Source: Mycobacteroides chelonae CCUG 47445 (GTDB lineage Bacteria > Actinomycetota > Actinomycetes > Mycobacteriales > Mycobacteriaceae). Taken from it: a stretch of DNA of 64,000 nucleotides. The stretch spans positions 4,092,001 to 4,156,000 of the forward strand of contig NZ_CP007220.1 of the NCBI RefSeq assembly GCF_001632805.1. The letters are read 5' to 3'. Both the position numbers and the translations under genes were made by a program. Positions 1 through 10,178 of this stretch are shown in pieces (the stretch's first letter is position 1; each line of letters begins with the position of its first letter). Below the pieces are notes generated by a model. The model did no database searches, was not told where the DNA came from, and worked only from the letters and a program-made list of their open reading frames with translations.

Positions 1-379
1 GCACGGTCACCCGAGAGTCCGAACCCAGATCCGACGCCGCGATACCCGCGACAGAGGAGGGCTCGATATCCGTCACCGTGATCGAGGCGTCAGGACGTAA
101 CTTCAGCAGTTCACGAGAGAGCCCGCCATGGGCGGCGCCGAGCTCGAGCACGCGCGGACTGTCGATACCGACCAGAAATCCGGCCGCCTGCTCCGCATTC
201 CACCTGTGCAGCCCCTTCTTCTCGCCGAGGAGGTCAAGCGCCTCCACGACGGCGCGTTTCTTCGCCGGGACATCGTCGCGGTCCAGGTACTCCAGCCGGT
301 CCGTCTGCAGCTTGCGGTCCCACAAGCGCGCGCCGAAACCAGCACGCGGCATCAGGTCGATATCAACGGTTGGTGTCAT
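1..379 (-). CDS. SAM-dependent methyltransferase, C-terminus beyond window
   Basis: This leftward gene runs off the left edge, so only about 126 N-terminal residues are visible. It starts at the ATG at 377-379. The visible part carries a class I methyltransferase motif I of the form LELGAAHGGLS, followed about 20 residues later by an acidic strand end (VTDIE), as expected for SAM binding. The substrate cannot be told. It is separated from the membrane-protein genes to its right by a 41-bp gap holding a perfect palindrome, so it probably has its own regulated promoter rather than being the last gene of the haem operon. Confidence 0.75.
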   Translation of the reverse strand, partial: MTPTVDIDLMPRAGFGARLWDRKLQTDRLEYLDRDDVPAKKRAVVEALDLLGEKKGLHRWNAEQAAGFLVGIDSPRVLELGAAHGGLSRELLKLRPDASITVTDIEPSSVAGIAASDLGSDSRVTV

Positions 380-396
380 GACACCAGACTATCTCG

Positions 397-415
397 ATAT
401 CAGGTGACCTGATAT
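397..415. promoter_or_regulatory. 19-bp perfect palindrome, probable operator
   Basis: The sequence ATATCAGGTGACCTGATAT has two 9-bp arms around one central base. It ends 17 bp upstream of the methyltransferase start. A -10-like TAATAT on the minus strand overlaps its distal arm, so a dimeric regulator bound here would cover the promoter. The cognate regulator is not visible in the window. Confidence 0.7.
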
Positions 416-420
416 TAGAA

Positions 421-690
421 TTAGCTGTGAATAGTCCGGCCAGCGTCACGACGGGCCCGCACACCCCGCGACACCGCAGAAACCAGGAACACCCCGGCCA
501 CCGCGGTGAGCACGAGCGCCCGCGCCACGCACGCGCCGTCCAGGGCGGTGAAGTACAACGTTGGCTCGCCCTTGGCGATGGGCGCGACCTCGGTGGGTAT
601 GCGCGCGGCCACCGCCGCCCACATTGCGAGCACCATCGCCACCGCCGCGATGGCCAGATCCAGTGCTACGCGCTTCCCAAACTTCACCAC
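421..690 (-). CDS. small membrane protein, Rv0514-like
   Basis: An 89-residue protein with two hydrophobic segments (about residues 10-30 and 57-74) and a basic C-terminus. Position and size match the small membrane protein Rv0514 that ends this block in M. tuberculosis. It overlaps the 3' end of the upstream gene by 7 bp, which suggests translational coupling in the haem-linked operon. Function unknown. Confidence 0.75.
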   Translation of the reverse strand: MVKFGKRVALDLAIAAVAMVLAMWAAVAARIPTEVAPIAKGEPTLYFTALDGACVARALVLTAVAGVFLVSAVSRGVRARRDAGRTIHS

Positions 691-1208
691 TGCTCACTCT
701 CGGTATCGATTTCCGGATCATCACCCAGATCCATGCCTGCCGGCGGCGCAGGCACCAAGGTGGTGAGCGCGCTCCGCAGCTCCTCATGTTTCTTGGCCCA
801 GGCCTGCGCACGACGCCCCCCGGTCAGGCGCAGTCCGACAGGTTTGCGCCCCTTTGGCACGCCCGTCAGCTCGCCCAGTGGACGCGATTCCTCCCATACG
901 TGACGGTCGGCGTCGGGATACAGCCACTTGATCTGGCTGACCGCCAGCGTCTCGCCACCCTGACGAAGTTCGGTGGGTGTCAGCTCCACCGTGGCGTGCA
1001 CCCGCGCGGCGTAAATCTGCAGCGCGATAAAGAAGGCCACGATGGCCGCCGTGATCAACGGCATGACCGGACTGAAGCCACCCTTGCCCCACACTTGCAG
1101 GCCGAACATGATCAACCCGGCGAAGGGACCGAGCAACAGCCACCGCCACCGACCACCGGGCTCATAGAACAGACGCGGTTCAGCGTCGGCCACGTCAGCC
1201 ATCTTCAC
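684..1208 (-). CDS. membrane protein, Rv0513-like
   Basis: A 174-residue protein with two adjacent transmembrane segments (about 26-70), then a soluble domain of roughly 100 residues that looks like a bacterial PH-type fold; the fold is inferred from the pattern of two TM helices followed by a strand-rich region. Its position matches Rv0513. It overlaps the upstream gene by 14 bp and the downstream gene by 7 bp, so the run is one operon. Confidence 0.75.
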   Translation of the reverse strand: MKMADVADAEPRLFYEPGGRWRWLLLGPFAGLIMFGLQVWGKGGFSPVMPLITAAIVAFFIALQIYAARVHATVELTPTELRQGGETLAVSQIKWLYPDADRHVWEESRPLGELTGVPKGRKPVGLRLTGGRRAQAWAKKHEELRSALTTLVPAPPAGMDLGDDPEIDTESEQW

Positions 1209-1632
1209 CCCCGTCGAACCAGCTCTGTGCGGTCGGCCTGATGATCAGCACATTGGCCACTATCAGCGATAGGGCGGCGATGAGCAGCAGCGGGCCCACC
1301 GAACCGGAGCTGGCCATCGCAATGGCACCGAGCACCGAGACCACCGAGAGCGTGATCAGCGCCCGGCGATAGCGCTTGTCACCCTGCCTGGTCCGCCCGG
1401 CCAGAAATGCGATGCCGGCCGCCAGCAGGATGCACAACACACCCCACGCCCGGAAGTACGTGACGAGATTTCGTACGTCGGCGTCGGTCAGATCCGGCTT
1501 CGCGGCCGCCCGCACCGCGTCATAGCGCTGAGTCACCCCGGCCAGACCGTTCAGGAACAGGGCCGCCGACGACACCACCCAGAACCAGAACGCCACATCG
1601 ACGATGCGTGGGCGCGGTTGTTCGGATGTCAT
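1195..1632 (-). CDS. four-TM membrane protein, unknown function
   Basis: A 145-residue protein with four hydrophobic helices (about residues 10-30, 58-78, 88-108 and 112-132). It is not recognisable beyond being a small integral membrane protein of the kind found downstream of hemB in rapid-growing mycobacteria. Co-directional with its neighbours, 22 bp after the previous gene. Confidence 0.7.
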   Translation of the reverse strand: MTSEQPRPRIVDVAFWFWVVSSAALFLNGLAGVTQRYDAVRAAAKPDLTDADVRNLVTYFRAWGVLCILLAAGIAFLAGRTRQGDKRYRRALITLSVVSVLGAIAMASSGSVGPLLLIAALSLIVANVLIIRPTAQSWFDGGEDG

Positions 1633-1654
1633 TCAGGCAGCGTATCGGGGGTGT

Positions 1655-2134
1655 TTAGCGCTGCCTTGTCAGGTACGCGGTGGAGTCCTCACGATGCAGC
1701 AGAAACAGGCCGCCACAGATCAATACGGACGCGGTGATGCCCGAGAGCGCCTGCACAATCGCCGGCACACCTTCCAGGTCAATCAACCGGGTGGCGGTGA
1801 ACACCACCGATCCCACCGCACCTCCGGTGAGGAAGGTGCGGGCCAGCCGATACCCCGCGCGCATGAGGAAGATCCCGGTGACCACGAGAGACCCCACCAC
1901 AACGACGATGAACCCGTTGAAGGCGTACACCGTCCAGAGCGGGGCCGCCTTACGCACCTCCGGGTCCTGCTGCCATTGACCGACGTTTGCGGCCATGTAG
2001 CTCACGATCATCAACGGCAGCGCGGCCAGCCACAGCCAGCAGCCGGTGTCGATGTCATCGGGCCGCGGCTTGGCCGGACCGCCCGGGGGTTGTCCAGCCA
2101 ATCCGCCGGGTTGGTGCGGATCGGGATACGTCAC
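1655..2134 (-). CDS. four-TM membrane protein with proline-rich N-terminus
   Basis: A 159-residue protein starting with about 30 residues rich in Pro and Gly, followed by four predicted transmembrane helices. It lies 31 bp after hemB on the same strand. It has the same general build as the next gene (four helices, short loops), so the two may be an old duplication; that is an inference from topology only. Function unknown. Confidence 0.7.
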   Translation of the reverse strand: MTYPDPHQPGGLAGQPPGGPAKPRPDDIDTGCWLWLAALPLMIVSYMAANVGQWQQDPEVRKAAPLWTVYAFNGFIVVVVGSLVVTGIFLMRAGYRLARTFLTGGAVGSVVFTATRLIDLEGVPAIVQALSGITASVLICGGLFLLHREDSTAYLTRQR

Positions 2135-2165
2135 GCGACCACGGTAGTGGAGAAGGACAAGACGT

Positions 2166-3146
2166 CTACTCCAGCCAGCCTGCGGCGTCCGCAGCCCAGT
2201 AGGTCAGCACGATGTCAGCCCCCGCGCGCCGGATCGAGGTCAACGTCTCCAATGCCATGGCCTGCAAGTCGATCCAATTGTTCTGAGCCGCAGCACAGAT
2301 CATCGAATACTCACCCGAGACCTGGTATGCAGCCACCGGCACCGGCGATGCGTCGGCCACCTGCCGGAGCACATCGAGATAGGCCATTGCCGGTTTCACC
2401 ATGAGGATGTCGGCGCCCTCCTCGACATCGAGCTCGGCCTCGCGTAGGGCTTCCCGGCCGTTCGCCACGTCCTGCTGGTAGGTGCGCCGGTCTCCCTGCA
2501 GTGACGAGCCCACCGCCTCGCGGAACGGCCCATAGAACGCCGAAGCGTACTTGGCCGCATACGCCAAAATGATGACGTCGGTGTGCCCGGCGGCGTCCAG
2601 ACCGTCGCGAATGGCGGCCACCTGACCGTCCATCATGCCGCTCGGACCCACCACACGCGCACCCGAATTCGCCTGTGCTACGGCCATATCCGCGTACTGC
2701 CTGAGTGTCACGTCATTGTCCACCCGGCCCGCGGTATCCAGCACCCCGCAGTGGCCATGATCAGTGAACTCGTCGAGGCAGGTATCGGCCATCAGCACCG
2801 TGGAGTCGCCGAGGTCGGCGGCCAGGGTCGACAGTGCCCGGTTGAGGATGCCCTGCGGATCCAGCCCGGCGCTACCGGTGGCGTCCTTGTCCTTCTCCTC
2901 GGGAACCCCGAACAACATGAGTCCGCCGACACCGGCCTTCACCGCGTCCTCGGCGGCCCGCCGCAAGGATTCGATGCTGTGCTGCACCACACCCGGCATG
3001 GACGCAATGGGGCGCGACTCGGCAACGCCGTCGGCCACGAACATCGGCAGCACCAACTGCCGCGGTGCCAGCGTCGTCTCGGCCACCAGCCGACGGATCG
3101 CCGGGGTGGACCTCAGCCGACGCGGACGCTGGTAAGGAAAAGGCAC
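2166..3146 (-). CDS. hemB: delta-aminolevulinic acid dehydratase (porphobilinogen synthase)
   Basis: Condenses two 5-aminolevulinate molecules to porphobilinogen. The 326-residue product has both active-site lysines (about Lys199 in AYAAK and Lys251 in VMVKPAM). Its metal loop reads [14 protein letters not shown] around residues 121-134, a hybrid between the three-Cys zinc type and the Cys-free magnesium type. I chose the GTG at 3144-3146 because GGAGG lies eight bases upstream and the N-terminus then matches actinobacterial HemB; the frame stays open further upstream, but that stretch overlaps hemD. It sits 40 bp after hemD. Confidence 0.95.
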   Translation of the reverse strand: MPFPYQRPRRLRSTPAIRRLVAETTLAPRQLVLPMFVADGVAESRPIASMPGVVQHSIESLRRAAEDAVKAGVGGLMLFGVPEEKDKDATGSAGLDPQGILNRALSTLAADLGDSTVLMADTCLDEFTDHGHCGVLDTAGRVDNDVTLRQYADMAVAQANSGARVVGPSGMMDGQVAAIRDGLDAAGHTDVIILAYAAKYASAFYGPFREAVGSSLQGDRRTYQQDVANGREALREAELDVEEGADILMVKPAMAYLDVLRQVADASPVPVAAYQVSGEYSMICAAAQNNWIDLQAMALETLTSIRRAGADIVLTYWAADAAGWLE

Positions 3147-3186
3147 AGTAACGACCTCCGCTGCTTCTCCCGCTATCTCTCCGCTA

Positions 3187-4836
3187 CTAGCGCCGACGGC
3201 TCTTCTTACGCGGCGGCGGCAGCGCGCCCTCGGTGCGCAACCGCGCGGCATGCTCGGCGAGGGCCTCGACCAGCGGGCCGACGGCGGCGGTCTCCGGCTG
3301 CACGTCCACCCGCAGCCCGAATTCGATTGCGGTCTCCGCGGTTTTCGGTCCGATGCAGGCCACGATGGTGCGCGCATGCGGCTTCCCGGCGATACCCACC
3401 AGATTGCGCACCGTCGAGCTCGAGGTGAAGCACACGGCGTCGAATCCACCGGTCTTGATCATCTCGCGGGTCTGCGCTGCCGGTGGCGCCGCACGCACGG
3501 TGCGGTACGCGGTCACGTCGTCGATTTCCCACCCGCGCTCCCGCAGCCCCTCGGCGAGAGTTTCGGTGGCGATATCGGCGCGAGGCAGCAGCACCCGGTT
3601 CACCGGGTCGAAAACGTCGTCATAGGGCGGGAACTCATCGAGCAGGCCCAGCGAGGACTGCTCTCCTTCGGGCACCAGCTCGGGGTTGATACCAAAGGCG
3701 CGCACCTTGTCGGCGGTCGCCTGCCCCACGCATGCGATCTTCACACCGGAGAAGGCGCGGGCGTCCAGACCGAACTCGGCGAACTTCTCCCACACCGCAC
3801 GCACCGCATTGGTGGAGGTGAAGACCACCCACTGGTACCGGCCATCGACCAGACCCTTGACGGCCCTCTCCATTTGGGCTGGGCTGCGCGGCGGCTCCAC
3901 GGCGATGGTGGGCACCTCGACCGGCAGGGCTCCGTATCCGACGAGCTTCTCGCTCATCTCGCCGGCCTGATCTTTGGTGCGCGGTACCAGCACGGTCCAG
4001 CCGTACAGCGCACGACTCTCCCACCAGTTCAGCTTGGAGCGGCCACCGACCACACGGCCGATCGTCAGCACCAGGGCACCGGTCATCGGGCCGTGCGGGT
4101 CATTGGCATCCACCGGCACGCCGTCGATCAGCGAGGCCAGCGTGGTCTCCACGGTGCGCTGTGCGCAGGTGGTGCCCTGCGCGGTGACCGCGACCAGGGT
4201 CTGATCGGACAAACCGTGCTCGATGAGCGCCTTGGCGGCGTCGGGCACATGTGTCGGGGTGGCATGCAGGATCAGCGGGCCCGGAGCAGCGGCCAGCGCC
4301 GCCCAGTCCACGTCACCGCGCACATCGGCGACGGTGTGTGCGGATCCCGGCGGTAGACCGGCGTAGGCGGGCACCGCGGTGCTCGACGACAGCCCGGGCA
4401 GAATCTCGAAGGCGACCTGAGTACGGGTGACCGCGGTGACCTCAGCGAGCACCGAATCGATCGAGAGCGGATCGCCGGCGACCAGCCGCACGACATCCAC
4501 ACCGTTCTTGGCCTCGGCGACCAGGGTCTTGGCAACATCGGCGGGATCACCCAGCGCGGGGCGAATGTCGATGGTCAGCGGCGGCTCGACAGCGGCCTCG
4601 ACGTCACTCGACGTGGGCGCGTCGTCGGTACCGGTCGTGGGTTTGACCGGCGCGGGTTCAGGAAGCTCGACCGCGGACCCGACGAGATCGAGTACCGCCT
4701 GCGGCACATCGGGGTCGGTGAACGCGACGGTGGCACCTGTGAGTACCGCGCGTGCGCGGACCGTCAGCAGACCAGGATCTCCCGGCCCGGAACCAACGAA
4801 CAGGATGCGCCCTGGCTTCTTGCGCCCTCGGGTCAC
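3187..4836 (-). CDS. hemD: uroporphyrinogen-III synthase with N-terminal SUMT-like domain
   Basis: A 549-residue fusion. Residues about 8-265 resemble the uroporphyrin-III methyltransferase (CysG/CobA) fold, with the glycine motif GSGPGDPG and a VRLVAGDP motif. Residues about 275-530 form a HemD uroporphyrinogen-III synthase, which closes the tetrapyrrole ring with inversion of ring D. The C-terminus is a basic tail of Lys and Arg. This is the Rv0511 architecture. Whether the N-terminal domain still methylates is unclear. It follows hemC by 31 bp. Confidence 0.92.
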   Translation of the reverse strand: MTRGRKKPGRILFVGSGPGDPGLLTVRARAVLTGATVAFTDPDVPQAVLDLVGSAVELPEPAPVKPTTGTDDAPTSSDVEAAVEPPLTIDIRPALGDPADVAKTLVAEAKNGVDVVRLVAGDPLSIDSVLAEVTAVTRTQVAFEILPGLSSSTAVPAYAGLPPGSAHTVADVRGDVDWAALAAAPGPLILHATPTHVPDAAKALIEHGLSDQTLVAVTAQGTTCAQRTVETTLASLIDGVPVDANDPHGPMTGALVLTIGRVVGGRSKLNWWESRALYGWTVLVPRTKDQAGEMSEKLVGYGALPVEVPTIAVEPPRSPAQMERAVKGLVDGRYQWVVFTSTNAVRAVWEKFAEFGLDARAFSGVKIACVGQATADKVRAFGINPELVPEGEQSSLGLLDEFPPYDDVFDPVNRVLLPRADIATETLAEGLRERGWEIDDVTAYRTVRAAPPAAQTREMIKTGGFDAVCFTSSSTVRNLVGIAGKPHARTIVACIGPKTAETAIEFGLRVDVQPETAAVGPLVEALAEHAARLRTEGALPPPRKKSRRR

Positions 4837-4867
4837 TACTGCCTCCCATATCGGCGGTTTGCGCCGC

Positions 4868-5791
4868 CTATTCAGCTGTCATCAGTGCTCGCGCACCGAG
4901 ATCGAGCAGTTCCCTCGCGACCGCGAGCCCGAGCTCTGCGGCCTGCTCGGGGGTGCCAATCCCAGAGGCCCGAATCACGTCAGATCCGTCCAGCGCCGCC
5001 GCACATCCGCGCAACGACAGTTCGTCGAAGACGCGGCCATCCTCATCAATCGACTCGACCACCTCAGCGATCGCGCCGACCGGTGCGGTACAACCCGCCT
5101 CCAGCTCGGCAAGCAGAGCCCTTTCGGCAGTCACCGCGGCGCGCGAGTCGGTGTGATCGAGTTCCGCCAGCACAGCCACCAGATCGGTGGCCTCGCTGCG
5201 GCACTCCACCGCCAGCGCTCCTTGAGCCGGTGCGGGCAACATCTGCACCGGTTCCAGTGTCTCGGTGATGCGGTCCAGACGTCCGATTCGGGCCAAACCC
5301 GCCCGGGCGACTACCACAGCATCAAGATCACCGTTGGAGACCCTGCTCAACCTGGTATCCAGGTTGCCTCTTAGGGGGCGAATTTCCAAACCGAGACCCA
5401 GTGCTCTAAGCTGCGCGGCCCGTCGCGGAGACGAGGTACCGATCACCGAGCCCGCCGGCAACTCCCCCAGCACCAGTCCGTCACGGGCCACCAGGGCATC
5501 CCGGTAGTCCTCACGAGGCGGAATGGCGGCTATGACGAAGCGCGGGTCGGCGGCCGTTGGCAAATCCTTGTAGGAATGCACGGCAACATCGACGACGTTA
5601 TCGGCGATGGCCTCGCGCAGAGCGGCCGTGAAGACCCCCACACCGATTTGCTCGACAGGTGCCGACGACTGGTCCCCCGCCGTCGTCACGATTACCAGCT
5701 CTGCCTCGTGCCCTTTGGCGCGCAGCGCATCCCGGATAACCCCGGCTTGAGTCGTCGCTAACAGACTGCCGCGGGTACCAATTCGGATCAT
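4868..5791 (-). CDS. hemC: hydroxymethylbilane synthase (porphobilinogen deaminase)
   Basis: Polymerises four porphobilinogens to hydroxymethylbilane. At 307 residues it has the usual length. Cys234 in [10 protein letters not shown] is the expected attachment point of the dipyrromethane cofactor, and Asp76 in VHSYKDLP is the catalytic acid. Its start codon overlaps the hemA stop by 4 bp (5788-5791), so translation is coupled. Confidence 0.96.
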   Translation of the reverse strand: MIRIGTRGSLLATTQAGVIRDALRAKGHEAELVIVTTAGDQSSAPVEQIGVGVFTAALREAIADNVVDVAVHSYKDLPTAADPRFVIAAIPPREDYRDALVARDGLVLGELPAGSVIGTSSPRRAAQLRALGLGLEIRPLRGNLDTRLSRVSNGDLDAVVVARAGLARIGRLDRITETLEPVQMLPAPAQGALAVECRSEATDLVAVLAELDHTDSRAAVTAERALLAELEAGCTAPVGAIAEVVESIDEDGRVFDELSLRGCAAALDGSDVIRASGIGTPEQAAELGLAVARELLDLGARALMTAE

Positions 5792-7128
5792 CGGCTCTCT
5801 TCGTGTAATTCCTTTGTGGCGAGCGGTAATTCGCCGGCCGTGGCCACCGCCTCGACGGTGTGCGGATCGAGCTCGAACAGCTCGCGCAACGCCTCGGCAT
5901 AACTGTCGCCACCGGGCGCCGACGCCAGCTGCTTCACCCGCACCGTGGGAGCGTGCAACAGCTTGTCGACGACTCGGCGAACTGTCTTGGCGACCTCGTC
6001 CCGCTCGGCCCCCGCCAGGCTCGGCAGCCGGCCATCCAGCCGCAGCAGTTCGGCCTCCACCACCTCAGCGGCCCGCTGGCGCAACGCGGTGACTGTCGGG
6101 GTGACCTCCGCCATCCGCTCACCGGTCAGATATCGGGCCACCTCGTCGTTGACGATCTGACGAGCAGCGCCCGCATCGTCGGCGGCCGCGCGCGCAGTGG
6201 GCTCACGCTGGATGCGCTCCATGTCCACCACGACGACGCCGGGCAGCCCGGCCACCGTCGGATCGACGTCGCGCGGCATACCCAGATCGCAGAACACGAG
6301 TTGACGTCCACCACCCAGAGCGCGGTGGACATCGGCCAGTGTGATCACCGGCCGGACCGCTCCGGTACAGGAAACCACCACATCGGCTTGCGCCAGCGCC
6401 TGGTCAAGATGGTCCAGGGTGATCGCCTGCGCGTTCACGCCCGCCTCGCGCGCGGTCGCGGCGAGCCGTTGCGCACGCTCGGCACTGCGGTTCACCACCC
6501 AGAGGTTGTCGATCCCGGCACGAATCAGCTGCGCGGTCGCCAATGAGCCCATCGAACCGGCCCCGACAACGGCAGCGGTGCGCCCCGGCAGACCGTCGAG
6601 CTTGCCGTCCGCCAGATTCAGGGCCACCGACACCACCGAGGCGCCGGCTGCGTCGATACCGGTCTCCGAATGCACTCGCTTGCCCACCCGCAGCGCGCTT
6701 TGAGACAGCTCATGCAGCACCCGGCCCACCGCTTGATGCGTTTCGGCGGTGGCATACGCATTGCGCACCTGGCCCAACACCTGCTGCTCGCCGATCACCA
6801 TGGAATCCAGGCCGCTGGCCACCGCGAACAGGTGCTCGACGGCGGCCTCGCTGTACCGGACGTAGGCGTATTTGGTGAGCTCGTTCATGCCCATGCCGGC
6901 GTGGCGGGCGATCGCCTCACCGATGACAGTCAGGCCGCCGTGGAAGGCCTCAACCACGGCATATACCTCGACCCGGTTGCAGGTCGAGAGCACCATGACC
7001 TCTGTGACCAGGGGGGATTGCAGAATGTGTTCGATGATCTTGGGCTGATCGGCCTCGCCAATCGCCAGCTTCTCCAGCACCGGCACAGGCGCGCTACGGT
7101 GCGAGGCTCCGAACAGCAGGACACTCAC
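5788..7128 (-). CDS. hemA: glutamyl-tRNA reductase
   Basis: First committed step of C5-pathway haem synthesis: glutamyl-tRNA to glutamate-1-semialdehyde using NADPH. The 446-residue protein has the catalytic Cys50 in VLSTCNRVE, a Rossmann motif GAGSMGSLA near residue 190 and a C-terminal dimerisation domain. It is transcribed after the glutaredoxin-like gene, with a 111-bp gap, and overlaps hemC. No regulatory element is obvious in the gap. Confidence 0.96.
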   Translation of the reverse strand: MSVLLFGASHRSAPVPVLEKLAIGEADQPKIIEHILQSPLVTEVMVLSTCNRVEVYAVVEAFHGGLTVIGEAIARHAGMGMNELTKYAYVRYSEAAVEHLFAVASGLDSMVIGEQQVLGQVRNAYATAETHQAVGRVLHELSQSALRVGKRVHSETGIDAAGASVVSVALNLADGKLDGLPGRTAAVVGAGSMGSLATAQLIRAGIDNLWVVNRSAERAQRLAATAREAGVNAQAITLDHLDQALAQADVVVSCTGAVRPVITLADVHRALGGGRQLVFCDLGMPRDVDPTVAGLPGVVVVDMERIQREPTARAAADDAGAARQIVNDEVARYLTGERMAEVTPTVTALRQRAAEVVEAELLRLDGRLPSLAGAERDEVAKTVRRVVDKLLHAPTVRVKQLASAPGGDSYAEALRELFELDPHTVEAVATAGELPLATKELHEESR

Positions 7129-7239
7129 CGCAGGTCACTCCGCTGACATCTCACTGTCCAGCTCCCTTGCTTTTGGTGAGGCTCGAACTTCATGCACGGT
7201 AGCCCGAAAATGGCCACTGGGCAAAATCCAAACAGCCTG

Positions 7240-7494
7240 TTATCGGTCACGTTTCAGGTCCGCCCGGAGCCGAGGCTCGTCTACTTCCCAATAGCTGTGC
7301 TCCTGACCGTCCAGCAGCACCACCGGAAGCCGGTCGCCGAACTCCGCGCGCAAAGACGAATCTGTGATCGCGGCCTCATCCACATCGGTGACGGTGAGCG
7401 GGACCCCGAACTCGTCGGCCAGGGCCGCCAATTCACGCTGCGCACGTTCGCAGGCAGAGCACCCCACGCGTGTCAGCAGCGTTAGTGACGTCAT
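7240..7494 (-). CDS. glutaredoxin-like protein (Rv0508 type)
   Basis: An 84-residue thioredoxin-fold protein with a CSAC redox pair at Cys12 and Cys15 and a cis-Pro region (RLPVVLLDG). This is the DUF836/glutaredoxin-like family found upstream of hemA in mycobacteria. It probably reduces a small disulfide or handles a thiol redox step linked to haem synthesis. It heads the leftward haem operon and diverges from the HAD phosphatase gene, with about 97 bp between the starts. Confidence 0.88.
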   Translation of the reverse strand: MTSLTLLTRVGCSACERAQRELAALADEFGVPLTVTDVDEAAITDSSLRAEFGDRLPVVLLDGQEHSYWEVDEPRLRADLKRDR

Positions 7495-7591
7495 ATGTCA
7501 ATTCTGCCACCGGGTCCCCCGAGTTCCCGCCACCCTCAGTAGGGTTAAACGGCATTGGAAACGGCGGACAGGAAGGGCGGTTAAGCCGGTC

Positions 7592-8515
7592 ATGACCAGC
7601 CCCCAGATCAACGGCGACCCCCCTACCGAAGGCCCCGCGGAGGAACAGCTGCTGGCCGAGGCATTCGCCGAAGACGTCGCACGCGCCGCCTCCTTCGCCG
7701 AGGCAGACGCCGCGGCGGCCACCGAGCAGCCCACGGGTCCGCCGCCCGCCGATCTGACCGCCGCCGCGTTCTTCGATGTCGACAACACCCTGGTGCATGG
7801 CTCCTCGCTGGTGCACTTCGGCCGCGGCCTGGCGCAGCGCGACTATTTCCAGTACTCGGACATGCTTCAGTTCGTCTGGGCGCAGGCGAAGTTCCGGCTG
7901 ACCGGCCGGGAGAACTCCGACGATGTCGCGGCCGGTCGGCAGAAGGCGCTCTCTTTCATCGAGGGCCGCAGTGTCGACGAACTCGTCACACTCAGCGAGG
8001 AGATCTACGACGAGACGCTCGCCGACAAGATCTGGCCCGGCACCAGGGCGCTGACCCAGATGCACCTCGATGCCGGCCAACAGGTGTGGCTCGTCACGGC
8101 CACTCCCAAGGAGCTGGCCGAGACCATCGCCCGGCGGCTGGGCCTCACCGGGGCGCTGGGCACCGTCGCAGAATCGGTGGACGGGGTGTTCACCGGCCGG
8201 CTGGTGGGCGACATCCTGCACGGGCCGGGCAAGGCGCGGGCCGTGCGCAACCTGGCCATCCGCAATGGGTTGAATCTCAAGCGCTGCACCGCCTACAGCG
8301 ACAGCATCAACGATGTGCCGATGCTCTCCCTGGTGGGAACCGCGGTGGCCATCAATCCCGATGCGGAGCTGCGGGACGTGGCACGACGGCGGGGGTGGGA
8401 AGTCCGCGACTTCCGAACCGCGCGCAAGGCGGCCCGAATCGGCGTGCCCTCGGCGGTGCTGCTCGGGGCCGCGGGTGGAGCCCTCGCGGCCGCACTGGCC
8501 CGTCGTGAGAAGTAA
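7592..8515 (+). CDS. serB1: HAD-superfamily phosphatase, SerB1-like
   Basis: A 307-residue HAD hydrolase of subfamily IB. The nucleophile motif is FDVDNTLV (Asp62 and Asp64), motif II is VTATP and the acidic motif is [11 protein letters not shown] non-conserved acidic N-terminus of about 50 residues precedes the domain, and a hydrophobic C-terminal stretch follows. The order next to hadD matches Rv0505c (serB1). Phosphoserine as substrate is only an annotation tradition; a lysophospholipid or other phosphate is possible. I took the ATG at 7592 because the upstream extension would overlap the divergent glutaredoxin gene. Confidence 0.85.
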   Translation: MTSPQINGDPPTEGPAEEQLLAEAFAEDVARAASFAEADAAAATEQPTGPPPADLTAAAFFDVDNTLVHGSSLVHFGRGLAQRDYFQYSDMLQFVWAQAKFRLTGRENSDDVAAGRQKALSFIEGRSVDELVTLSEEIYDETLADKIWPGTRALTQMHLDAGQQVWLVTATPKELAETIARRLGLTGALGTVAESVDGVFTGRLVGDILHGPGKARAVRNLAIRNGLNLKRCTAYSDSINDVPMLSLVGTAVAINPDAELRDVARRRGWEVRDFRTARKAARIGVPSAVLLGAAGGALAAALARREK

Positions 8516-8600
8516 TGATCGGCATTACCGCTGCTGATAGGCTCAGCGCCGCTTGAACTGTCTAGATTCGTACCTGACCTGCAGCGAAATGGGTTAATGC

Positions 8601-9068
8601 ATGGCCATCCGCCAAGACATCGTCGGAACGCACTACCGCTACCCCGATTACTTCGAGGTCGGCCGCGAGAAGATGCGTGAATTCGCCACGGCCATCAAGG
8701 ACGAGTGCGAGGTGAACTCGGGCGTCGTGGCTCCCATCACCTTCCTGGCGGTCGCGGGCCGGCGCGTGCAACACAAGATATTCACCGAGATGGATCTGCC
8801 CATCAACGTGGCGCGCGTGTTGCACCGCGACCAGAAGCTCAAGTTCCACCGCCCCATCAAGGCAGGCGACCGGCTGTACTTCGACAGCTACCTGGACAGT
8901 GTGCTGGAGTCGCACGGCATGGTGACGGCCGAAGTTCGGGCCGAGGTGACCGATGCCGACGGCGAACCCGTCGCGACGAGCATCGTGACCATGATCGGCG
9001 AGGCCGAGGGACACGAAACCGACGCGGCTTCCATGGCCGCGAACATCGCCTCACATCGCAAGGCTTAG
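8601..9068 (+). CDS. hadD: hot-dog dehydratase HadD (Rv0504c type)
   Basis: A 155-residue MaoC/FAS1-like hot-dog protein, orthologous by sequence and position to Rv0504c, known as HadD, which takes part in FAS-II mycolic acid elongation. The family supplies the (3R)-hydroxyacyl-ACP dehydration step or assists the HadAB/HadBC dimers. The protein starts [21 protein letters not shown]. No strong ribosome binding site precedes the ATG. Its stop overlaps the stop of the convergent AraC gene (9065-9068). Confidence 0.88.
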   Translation: MAIRQDIVGTHYRYPDYFEVGREKMREFATAIKDECEVNSGVVAPITFLAVAGRRVQHKIFTEMDLPINVARVLHRDQKLKFHRPIKAGDRLYFDSYLDSVLESHGMVTAEVRAEVTDADGEPVATSIVTMIGEAEGHETDAASMAANIASHRKA

Positions 9069-10069
9069 CGGCCTCGACGGTCCTGCCGGTAGGTACTCGG
9101 GGTTGTCCCGAACCAGCGCTTGCAGCTTCGGGTGAACACGCTCTGCTCGGCATAGCCGAGCTGCCTGCTCAGATGATCGAGACTCAAATCGGTATCGGAC
9201 AGCAGTCGCTCGGCAGCTTCCCGACGGGTTTGGTCGACAAGCTCGGCGAAGGTCGTGCCCTCGGCTCCCAGTCGCCGTTGCAGCGCCTTCGGGTGCACCC
9301 CGAGATGTAAGGCGATGTCCCCCAAACCAATCGCCCCGGTCGGGAGCAGCTGCCGGATGAGGACACGCGCCAGCTGACTGGAATCCGGTTTGCGGTTGGC
9401 CTGAGTGCCCGTCAGGTAGTCGACGGCGGTCTGGTGGGCAAGATGGTCTTTGGGCAACGACTTCTGCATGTCGGTGGCCCGCAGGGTGAAACCGCCGACA
9501 GGCTCACAGAAGAACGGTGGACAGCCGAAATACCGCTGATACCCCGCGGCCGGGGTCAGTGCCTGGTGCGGTAGATGAACGGAAACAGGCCGATAGCTCC
9601 CGCCCAGGAAGTGATGCAACACCCGCAGTGTGACACCCAACGACAGTTCGACTGCCTGCGCCTGCGGAGGGGCGGGGGTCAGGAGATACTCGAACTCGAA
9701 CCTGCACAGCGACGGATCCCGATGCTCTATGACCCGCGCGCCTATCGCCGGACAGTATGCGCCCATGAACTTTTCGAGAATCGCGAAGGCGTCGGCAACT
9801 GTGGCCGCCGTACGCGCCGCCAAACCCACCGGCCCCAGGATCTCGATGCCCTGCCGCCGGGCCAGTCGGCGGCCGAAGTCCGGCGCGTTCAGGGCCGCCG
9901 CAGTTTCCTCCAGTGCGCGAGCACCGTTGCGCAGGGAGATGAACCGCTCGTATGAGCCGGCGTCTACGGGTGAAACCCGCGCTCTGGCAAGCAGTTCGCT
10001 GCCGTCCCCGCCGAGTTCGGCCACCAGCTGGTGATAGTTGGTGAGCGCCGAACCGCGGATCACCGACAT
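9065..10069 (-). CDS. AraC-family transcriptional regulator
   Basis: A 334-residue regulator with an N-terminal ligand-sensing domain of the Arabinose_bd type (about 15-200) and a C-terminal AraC helix-turn-helix domain (about 235-330, ending in [20 protein letters not shown]). It diverges from the secreted-protein genes starting at 10179, and the gap between them holds a phased TGTC array, so it probably controls that operon and itself. This N-terminal type often senses fatty acids or other lipids, as in VirS, but the ligand is unknown. Confidence 0.88.
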   Translation of the reverse strand: MSVIRGSALTNYHQLVAELGGDGSELLARARVSPVDAGSYERFISLRNGARALEETAAALNAPDFGRRLARRQGIEILGPVGLAARTAATVADAFAILEKFMGAYCPAIGARVIEHRDPSLCRFEFEYLLTPAPPQAQAVELSLGVTLRVLHHFLGGSYRPVSVHLPHQALTPAAGYQRYFGCPPFFCEPVGGFTLRATDMQKSLPKDHLAHQTAVDYLTGTQANRKPDSSQLARVLIRQLLPTGAIGLGDIALHLGVHPKALQRRLGAEGTTFAELVDQTRREAAERLLSDTDLSLDHLSRQLGYAEQSVFTRSCKRWFGTTPSTYRQDRRGR

Positions 10070-10105
10070 GTCTCAAACTGTCAAATATTTGTCTTCCAAT
10101 GTCAA
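10069..10105. promoter_or_regulatory. phased TGTC direct repeats, probable AraC operator
   Basis: TGTC occurs at 10069, 10079, 10090 and 10100, with steps of 10, 11 and 10 bp, so all copies lie on one DNA face. Two of them extend to TGTCAA (10079 and 10100), exactly 21 bp apart. AraC-type proteins bind such direct repeats. The array starts at the AraC start codon and lies upstream of the divergent secreted-protein operon. Confidence 0.6.
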
Positions 10106-10178
10106 GACAAGCAGGTGGGATGTGCTGCACGATCAACGTTCGGCGAGCAAGATCGTCACAACAGGAGAGGGTGAGCCC

